Assembly (NCBI GenBank): GCA_900544755.1
Contig: UQWQ01000019.1
Location: 1-27,622, forward strand
Direction of reading: 5' to 3'
Source: an uncultured Collinsella sp.
GTDB taxonomy: Bacteria > Actinomycetota > Coriobacteriia > Coriobacteriales > Coriobacteriaceae
Length of the DNA: 27,622 nt
Shown here: in pieces, positions 22,364-27,622 of the stretch
Layout of the letters: the number at the start of each line of letters is the position of its first letter
Position numbering within the stretch: position 1 is the first letter of the stretch
Program-made: the position numbers and the translations under genes
Notes under the pieces: generated by a model
The model's database searches: none
Told to the model about the DNA's origin: nothing
The model's input: only the letters and a program-made list of their open reading frames with translations

Positions 22364-23251
22364 CTACCAGCTCAGCAGCTCGTAGCCGTCCTCGGTCACC
22401 ACGAGCTGTACCTCGCACTGGGCCGAATCGCTGCCGTCCTTGGTGCGCACGCACCAACCGTCACCCTTGCTAATCTTGATGTCGGGCGCTCCGGCGTTGA
22501 CCATGGGCTCGATGGTAAAGACCATGCCCGGAGCCATGATGGTGTCTACATCGGGCGCCTCGGTGGTAAAGCCCACAAACGGGTCCTCGTGGAACTCCTT
22601 ACCGATGCCGTGTCCGCCGTACTCGCGCACCACGCTAAAGCCGGCGTCCTCGACCGTCTTTTGCACGGCCTCGGCCATCACGGATAGCGGCAGCCACGGC
22701 TTGACGGCCGCCAGACCCGCCTCCACGCTGGCGCGGGTGACGTCGACCAGGCGCTGGCGCTCGGCCGAGACTTCGCCGATGCAGAACATACGGCTCGAGT
22801 CGCTAAAGTAGCCGTCCAAGATCGTGGAGCAGTCCACGTTGATGATGTCGCCCTCGTGCAGCACGTCCGTATCGCAGGGGATACCGTGGCAGACCACGTC
22901 GTTGATCGAGGTGCACACGCTCTTGGGATAGCCCTCGTAGTTGAGGTCGGCCGGCGTGCCACCGTGCTCGACGGTGTAGTCGTAGATCATCTGGTCGATC
23001 TGGTTGGTGGTCATGCCCGCGGCGATGTGCTCGCCCACGTAGTCGAGCACGCCTACGTTGATGGCGGCCGAACGCTTGATGCCCTCGATATCGGCGGGCA
23101 TCTTGTAGAGCGTGCGGGGCAGAACCTCCCAGCCCTCTTCCCACAGGCGCTCGAGGCGCTCGTCGAAGGCGCTGTGGCATTTCTTATATTTTTTGCCGCT
23201 GCCGCACCAGCAAGCGTCGTTGCGGCCGGGCACGGGTTCATTGTCAAACAT
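22364..23251 (-). CDS. map: Type I methionine aminopeptidase with N-terminal SEC-C zinc motif
   Basis: It removes the initiator Met from new proteins. It has 295 aa from the ATG at 23251, which has AAAGGAAG upstream; the longer frame to 23488 is Arg-rich shadow sequence. Residues 9-26 form a SEC-C motif (GRNDACWCGSGKKYKKCH; ligands C14, C16, C25, H26), as in MetAP variants that dock on the ribosome or SecA. The catalytic domain shows CTSINDVVCHGIP (with the conserved His), NVDCSTILDGYFSDSSR (two Asp ligands), GGHGIGKEFHEDPFV (His ligand), FTIEPMV and QCEVQLVV (two Glu ligands). It lies 74 nt downstream of the radical SAM gene on the same strand, probably as one operon, and ends at a strong terminator. 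Confidence 0.95.
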   Translation of the reverse strand: MFDNEPVPGRNDACWCGSGKKYKKCHSAFDERLERLWEEGWEVLPRTLYKMPADIEGIKRSAAINVGVLDYVGEHIAAGMTTNQIDQMIYDYTVEHGGTPADLNYEGYPKSVCTSINDVVCHGIPCDTDVLHEGDIINVDCSTILDGYFSDSSRMFCIGEVSAERQRLVDVTRASVEAGLAAVKPWLPLSVMAEAVQKTVEDAGFSVVREYGGHGIGKEFHEDPFVGFTTEAPDVDTIMAPGMVFTIEPMVNAGAPDIKISKGDGWCVRTKDGSDSAQCEVQLVVTEDGYELLSW

Positions 23252-23325
23252 GGCTAACTTCCTTTCATTCGCAGCTAGTATAGCCCACCCCATCAGCCAA
23301 GTACCGGGTAGTCTGTGCGGTTCTG

Positions 23326-24102
23326 CTAGTAGCTCACCTGGCAGGGGATGCCGAGCGCGCGCACGCGTGCGGCGATTGTGTCGAGCACCACGGGCGCTGC
23401 TTTGGCAAGGCCGGCGACCGGTGTCTCGCGCGCCACCGTGTAGATGGTCGCCTCCTGCGGGCGAATGCGCTCGAGTGCCGCGAGCCAAGGGCCGACGTAC
23501 GCTTCACCAGTGTTATCGAGGGACTTGCCCTGGTACTCGCCGTTCAAAAAGATCGTCTGGATAATAACGTGGCCGTTAAAGCTCGCGAACGTCTCGATCT
23601 GGTGCTCGACGTCGTAGGGGCCAACGGGCTGGTCGAGCAGCTGGATAAAAGCCGGGTCGACCGTATCGAGCTTGAGGATGTTGTCGTCGACCATCATGAG
23701 CGCATCGTGCACAGCGGGCTGGTCAGCGCGCGTGCCATTGGAGAGCACGGCGATCTTGGTGTTCGGGGCCAGCTGGTCGCGAAGTGCGATGGCGCCGGCG
23801 ATAGCCTGCGGAAACTCCGGTGCGGCGGTGGGCTCGCCATTGCCGGCGAAGGTGATTACATCGGGTAGCTCACCCTCGGCTGCCATCTCGCGCAGCTTGG
23901 CCTCGAGTGCGTCTAGCACCACGGCGGCCGTGTTATACGGCTCATGGCAGGGGCGCTCGGCGTTAAGGCCGTTCTCGCAGTAGATGCAGTCGAACGTGCA
24001 GATCTTGCCCGACGCCGGCATCATGTTGACACCGAGCGAAAGGCCCAGGCGGCGACTGCGCACCGGTCCAAAGATGGGGCTGACATTTAAAAACGTAGAC
24101 AT
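23326..24102 (-). CDS. Radical SAM protein
   Basis: A 258-aa iron-sulfur enzyme that cleaves S-adenosylmethionine to start radical chemistry. The cluster motif is C35-x3-C39-x2-C42 (CTFDCIYC). GPVRSRRLGLSLGVNM precedes it, and FAGNGEPTAAPEF and AVLSNGT follow, the usual strand-end motifs of the barrel. The N-terminus with RSRRLG is like the group often annotated as wyosine-type or uncharacterised radical SAM proteins; the reaction is unknown. The start is ATG at 24102 with AAGGAG 9 nt away, while an ATG at 24108 is nearer (3 nt) and less likely. It is the first gene of a probable two-gene unit with map. Confidence 0.88.
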   Translation of the reverse strand: MSTFLNVSPIFGPVRSRRLGLSLGVNMMPASGKICTFDCIYCENGLNAERPCHEPYNTAAVVLDALEAKLREMAAEGELPDVITFAGNGEPTAAPEFPQAIAGAIALRDQLAPNTKIAVLSNGTRADQPAVHDALMMVDDNILKLDTVDPAFIQLLDQPVGPYDVEHQIETFASFNGHVIIQTIFLNGEYQGKSLDNTGEAYVGPWLAALERIRPQEATIYTVARETPVAGLAKAAPVVLDTIAARVRALGIPCQVSY

Positions 24103-24133
24103 AGGCATATGCTCCTTGGGACAGTTGTGCCTA

Positions 24134-24142
24134 AGCATAGCA
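24134..24142 (-). promoter_or_regulatory. Extended -10 promoter (TGCTATGCT) for the radical SAM/map unit
   Basis: On the minus strand TGCTATGCT lies 32 nt before the ATG at 24102, giving a leader of about 25 nt that contains AAGGAG. No clear -35 is seen. Confidence 0.4.
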
Positions 24143-24266
24143 TCGGTGCCAAAGTCTGATTCGGGCTTGTGCTTTTCAGATTTCGTATTTTCACGCTGCC
24201 CTCGATGTCCGCGCTATGAGAGGTTTCCGGTTGGGTACAGTTAATGCGTTAACAAGGTGCAAGACG

Positions 24267-25076
24267 ATGGGGCACAACATGGATTTTACGGTCGAGAATG
24301 CGGGCACCACGATTGCCTGTCGCGAGTTTGCCGAGCCGGGCGTGCCGTCGGATGCGCCTGCCTTGGTGTGCGTGCACGGCGCTTGCGTCGACGGCACATT
24401 TTTTGACGGGATCGCCCGCGAGCTCGCCTGCGGCTATCGCGTAATTGCCTACGACCGCCGCGGTTGCGGCGAGAGCGGCGATGCCGCGGACGGGCGCTAC
24501 GACCTCGCCGCCCAGGCCGCCGACCTGCAGGCCGTTATCGAGCATGTCGGCGCCCCGGCAAATGTCCTCGCGCACAGCGCCGGTACGCTGGTGACCCTGG
24601 AGCTTCTCCGTACAAACCCGGCCATTGTCTCGCGCGCGATGCTGCACGAACCCGCCGTGACAAACGAGGGCGCTGGCCTGGGCACGGCCCCGGTTTTGCT
24701 CGAGATGATTGCTGCGGGAAAGGTCTCGAGGGCATTAAGAGCCTTCCTGAGTGCCATCGGTGATTCGGATCCTCAAGCTCCCAAGACAACCGAGGCGGAA
24801 GCCAAGCATGCCCTGCGCAACGGCCGCAGCTTTATGGCAAACGAATACGGGATCATTATGACCTGCGTTCCCGATTGGGATCGCGTCCGCGCATCGAAAA
24901 CGGTGGCCGCCGTGTTTTTGGGCGAGCTCTCGATTGGCACGCCCCGCGAAGCGGGCACGAGAGCGTCGGCTGAGCTTTTGGGCTGTCCGCTCGTAACGGT
25001 CCCCGGCGCGCACAACGGGCTGCGCGATCGACCGGTAGCGGCTGCCCAGGCCGTCCGTGGCGTCCTAGGGTTCTAG
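24267..25076 (+). CDS. Alpha/beta-fold hydrolase
   Basis: A 269-aa serine hydrolase of unknown substrate, probably an esterase or lipase-like enzyme in the cytosol. The oxyanion segment is VCVHGACVDG (about 35-43), the strand-turn motif YDRRGCGESG follows, the nucleophile is S104 in AHSAG (Ala replaces the first Gly of GxSxG), and the catalytic His is H249 in PGAHNGLRD. The acid residue should lie near VFLGELSIG, but I cannot name it. The ATG at 24267 has AAGGTG at 7 nt; an upstream in-frame ATG at 24216 is less likely. It is a single gene, divergent from the radical SAM gene; a small ACGGG/CCCGT hairpin follows the stop. Confidence 0.88.
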   Translation: MGHNMDFTVENAGTTIACREFAEPGVPSDAPALVCVHGACVDGTFFDGIARELACGYRVIAYDRRGCGESGDAADGRYDLAAQAADLQAVIEHVGAPANVLAHSAGTLVTLELLRTNPAIVSRAMLHEPAVTNEGAGLGTAPVLLEMIAAGKVSRALRAFLSAIGDSDPQAPKTTEAEAKHALRNGRSFMANEYGIIMTCVPDWDRVRASKTVAAVFLGELSIGTPREAGTRASAELLGCPLVTVPGAHNGLRDRPVAAAQAVRGVLGF

Positions 25077-25221
25077 CAGCCGCAATAATCAAAACGGGCT
25101 TTTCCCGTAAACATTTCGACCGTGTTAACAGATGCGCCCAGAACCTTACGGCTGCGGCTTCAGCCCTACCGTCTGCCAGCTCATGAAAAAGAAACGGTAT
25201 TCACGTGTGTACCTGCATCGA

Positions 25222-25263
25222 CAAGGTGCTACCCTTGTAACATTTGGCACCCACTGCTACCAA
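25222..25263 (+). promoter_or_regulatory. Promoter and possible operator of the HD-GYP/HPt operon
   Basis: TTGTAA (25235-25240), a 17-bp spacer and TACCAA (25258-25263, with a TGC extension) form a plausible promoter. The inverted repeat CAAGG-N6-CCTTG (25222-25237) overlaps the -35. The start codon follows 24 nt later. Confidence 0.4.
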
Positions 25264-25287
25264 GCAAAACTACTGAAAGGGCCCCCT

Positions 25288-27171
25288 ATGCTCAATAATC
25301 ACGAGGCCAATCTAACCGACGAGGAGGCTGCCGCCGAGGTCGCCCGTGTCGCGAAGACCTACCCCGTGGTACGTTTGCTGTCGGTCGACCAGATTAAGGG
25401 CGATCCCAACTGCCTGCTCGCCGGCGATCGGTGTCCCTGTCTGCGCCAGTCAAGTCTTGAGGCCTTGGCGGCAGGTTCCGATGAGGTGTCGGAACAGCTG
25501 CTCAACGATGGCGTTGAGTACCGCGCTCGCCTGCGTCCTCTGAAGGTCGAGGGCGAGCCTCACGTCCTGCTGATGGTGCGTCCGATTGATGAACAAGAGG
25601 CCGCAGAAGAGGACCTTGTCTACACCGACGTGCTGACGAGCGTGCGCAATCGCCGATATTACGAGGAAAAGCTTCGTAGCGCCCGTATGCAGGCCGGCGT
25701 GGCCATGATCGACCTTGATGATTTTAGGGCCTTCAACGATACGTATGGCCGCCATGCCGGCGACCTTGCGCTTGGTGCCGTGGCGACGGCCATACGCAGC
25801 GGTGTTCGTTCGACTGACGAGCTTGTGCGTTTTGGCTGCGATAAGTTTGTGGCCGTCATGCCCAATATTCCCTCTGATGACTTTGCCCGTCGCCTGCGTC
25901 AAGTATCCGATGCCGTTCATTCCACGATTATTCCGGGGCATGAGCGCGTTAGCTTGACGGCATGCGTTGGTGGCGTTCGCATTAATGGCGAAACGGTCGA
26001 TGAGGGTGTTAGCCAGGCTGTCCAATTATTGAGCCGCGCTAAGGCAAAAGCCGGTACAGTCGTGACCGATGCCGAATCCATCGAGGCCTTCCAAAGCGAA
26101 AAGCCTACGGTGCTTATTGTCGATGACTCCGAGATGAACCGAGCCATTCTCAACGAGATGCTCAAGGACGAGTATTGCATCCTCGAGGCCGATAACGGTC
26201 GCGCGGCGCTCGACATGGTCGACCGCTATGGCGATGAGTTGTCGCTCGTGCTGCTGGACATTGTCATGCCGGGCATGAACGGCTTTGAGGTGCTGGGCGA
26301 TCTGTCGCGTCGATCGAATATTGACAATTTGCCCGTCATCATGATCTCGAGCGAAGATTCCGACGAAGTGGTGCTGCGTGCGTATGAGCTTGGTGCCTCG
26401 GACTATGTCAACCGCCCGTTTGACTCCCGTGTCGTGCGCCGCCGCGTAAGCAACACCATCCGCCTGTATGCCAAGCAACGCCGTCTGACGAGCCTGCTGT
26501 CTCAGCAGTACAACGAGCGCGTCAAGAACAGCCGCATGCTCATCGACATCATGGCCGGCGTCATGGAGCTCCGCAATGGCGAGAGCGGCAGGCACGTTAC
26601 GAACATCGAGAAACTGACCGAGCTGCTGCTTGGCTGCCTGGTCCACCGTAGTGACAGCATCTCCCTCGACAACGAGGAGCGCTCTACGATTGCCCTGGCT
26701 TCGGCACTGCACGATATCGGCAAGATGTCGATTGACGATGCGATTCTCAACAAGCCCGGGCGCCTCACGTCCGAGGAGTTCGAGATTATGAAGACGCATA
26801 CCACGATCGGCGCCGACATGCTGCATGAGCTGGGCCGCCATCACGCCGGCAATGCGCTTATGGAATATGCGTACCAGATTGCGCGTTGGCACCACGAGCG
26901 CTGGGACGGCAAGGGTTATCCCGATGGCCTTAAGGGCGACGATATCCCCATCGCCGCACAGGTGGTTTCGGTGGCCGACGTATATGATGCGCTGACGAGC
27001 GTGCGCGTGTACAAGGATGCCATCCCGCACGAGGAGGCGATCCAGATGATCCTGGACGGTAAGTGCGGCACCTTTAACCCGCTGCTGCTCGACTGTCTGC
27101 TCGAGGTGCAAGACCGTATTGCCGAAACATTGGCGCGCCCTGCCGAGGTCGTTGCGCTTCCTACGATTTAG
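25288..27171 (+). CDS. Degenerate GGDEF - receiver - HD-GYP signalling protein
   Basis: A 627-aa soluble protein. Residues 1-110 are an unassigned, possibly PAS-like sensor. Residues 114-265 are a diguanylate-cyclase fold whose signature is GCDKF (183-187) instead of GGDEF, so synthesis is unlikely. Residues 271-390 form a receiver domain with VDDSE, phosphoacceptor D324 (LLDIVMPGM) and R376 in NRPFD, where Lys is usual. Residues 410-600 are an HD-GYP phosphodiesterase with HD at 475-476 (ALHDIGK), HTTIGADML, WHHERWDGKGYPDGL (GYP 543-545) and VADVYDALTS, all intact, so c-di-GMP hydrolysis is plausible. The ATG at 25288 has GAAAGGG upstream; a longer frame from 25132 crosses the promoter. An HPt gene follows 23 nt later, suggesting a phosphorelay onto D324. 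Confidence 0.93.
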   Translation: MLNNHEANLTDEEAAAEVARVAKTYPVVRLLSVDQIKGDPNCLLAGDRCPCLRQSSLEALAAGSDEVSEQLLNDGVEYRARLRPLKVEGEPHVLLMVRPIDEQEAAEEDLVYTDVLTSVRNRRYYEEKLRSARMQAGVAMIDLDDFRAFNDTYGRHAGDLALGAVATAIRSGVRSTDELVRFGCDKFVAVMPNIPSDDFARRLRQVSDAVHSTIIPGHERVSLTACVGGVRINGETVDEGVSQAVQLLSRAKAKAGTVVTDAESIEAFQSEKPTVLIVDDSEMNRAILNEMLKDEYCILEADNGRAALDMVDRYGDELSLVLLDIVMPGMNGFEVLGDLSRRSNIDNLPVIMISSEDSDEVVLRAYELGASDYVNRPFDSRVVRRRVSNTIRLYAKQRRLTSLLSQQYNERVKNSRMLIDIMAGVMELRNGESGRHVTNIEKLTELLLGCLVHRSDSISLDNEERSTIALASALHDIGKMSIDDAILNKPGRLTSEEFEIMKTHTTIGADMLHELGRHHAGNALMEYAYQIARWHHERWDGKGYPDGLKGDDIPIAAQVVSVADVYDALTSVRVYKDAIPHEEAIQMILDGKCGTFNPLLLDCLLEVQDRIAETLARPAEVVALPTI

Positions 27172-27194
27172 TTTGACCAAAGGAGTTTTAATCC

Positions 27195-27551
27195 ATGATT
27201 TCCATGCGTGAGGCGTATGAGAAGATCGGCGCCAATTATGATGACGCGTGCGCTCGGCTGATGGGCGAGGAGATGCTTGCCCGCTTTGCCCTCAAGTTTT
27301 TGGATGACGAGAGCATGGACAAGCTGGAGGCCGCCATGGCGGCAGGAGACGCCAAGGAAGCGTTTATGGCAGCTCACACGCTCAAGGGCGTGAGCCAGAA
27401 CCTGGGATTCGATAACCTGTACGAGCCGGCGGTCGTGGTGACCGAGGCGCTGCGCGGCGCCGATGCCGTTGACGGCGCTCGCGCGGGAATGCATGCGTTG
27501 CAGCAGCAATATGCGGCTACGATGTCGGCCCTGCGCGAGGTGGCTGAATAA
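27195..27551 (+). CDS. Histidine phosphotransfer (HPt) domain protein
   Basis: A 118-aa four-helix phosphotransfer protein. The phosphorylated residue is H61 in AAHTLKGVSQNLGF, which has the usual His, Lys, Gly and later Leu-Gly pattern. It has no kinase or receiver domain of its own, so it must pass phosphate between a kinase and receiver domains, most simply the receiver of the upstream HD-GYP protein. AAGGAG precedes the ATG, and the 23-nt gap to the previous gene indicates one operon. No kinase for it is in the window. Confidence 0.92.
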   Translation: MISMREAYEKIGANYDDACARLMGEEMLARFALKFLDDESMDKLEAAMAAGDAKEAFMAAHTLKGVSQNLGFDNLYEPAVVVTEALRGADAVDGARAGMHALQQQYAATMSALREVAE

Positions 27552-27577
27552 GAGCTTGCGAGCCTTGGGCTGCGTGC

Positions 27578-27622
27578 CGGCCACATATAGGTGAAAGGGC
27601 GCCCCGCCGGACCATGTGGCCG
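27578..27622 (+). terminator. Hairpin at the window edge, probable operon terminator
   Basis: CGGCCACAT (27578-27586) pairs perfectly with ATGTGGCCG (27614-27622). The T run, if any, lies beyond the window, so the call is provisional. Confidence 0.45.

Noticed and set aside
26026..27180. 384-codon minus-strand frame
   Set aside because: Antisense to the HD-GYP gene; no motifs.

Overview
The window is high-GC bacterial DNA, dense in genes on both strands. Its gene set and its many hairpin repeats next to stop codons suggest a gut Coriobacteriia genome, most like Collinsella. That assignment is an inference from style and gene content, since no rRNA or other marker gene is present. I find 23 intact genes, one truncated histidine kinase, one doubtful gene remnant, no tRNA or rRNA, no CRISPR array, no prophage and no transposase gene.

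Layout. Positions 66-2628 (minus) hold an unrecognised protein and purH (last two steps to IMP). Next come a GNAT acetyltransferase (plus), a repeat-rich gap, and a large secreted or membrane DUF2207 protein (minus). The tRNA-modifying gluQ (plus) follows and overlaps a metallophosphoesterase tail to tail. A two-helix membrane protein lies upstream of the phosphoesterase, and an ogt-type DNA repair methyltransferase follows on the plus strand. Positions 9700-15070 (plus) carry the remnant of a two-component system, an AIM24-family protein and a MacB/FtsX-type ABC exporter. Positions 15516-19177 (minus) encode a membrane-anchored XRE regulator with an 18-residue His-containing repeat, a phosphofructokinase with a non-standard active-site loop, and a membrane-anchored Ntn hydrolase of the choloylglycine/C45 type. 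The rest comprises an M18 aminopeptidase with a small co-transcribed ORF (plus), a 2-hydroxyacid dehydrogenase, a methionine aminopeptidase and a radical SAM protein (minus), an alpha/beta hydrolase (plus), and a two-gene signalling operon at the right edge: a degenerate-GGDEF/REC/HD-GYP protein plus an HPt phosphotransfer protein.

The most unusual content is non-coding. Five copies of one hairpin element (about 50 bp, stem CCTGCCAAAA/TTTTGGCAGG plus a conserved tail) are spread over 12 kb. Two start exactly at stop codons, and one has matching changes in both arms, so pairing seems to be maintained. Separate large hairpins sit next to purH, pfkA, the XRE gene and the dehydrogenase gene, and a 191-nt hairpin overlaps the pfkA stop. 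Together they look like a REP-like or MITE-like population that also supplies 3' ends and terminators. Other points to check are promoter half-sites 11 bp apart in front of the broken kinase, a leaderless gluQ promoter, and paired operators flanking the XRE promoter.
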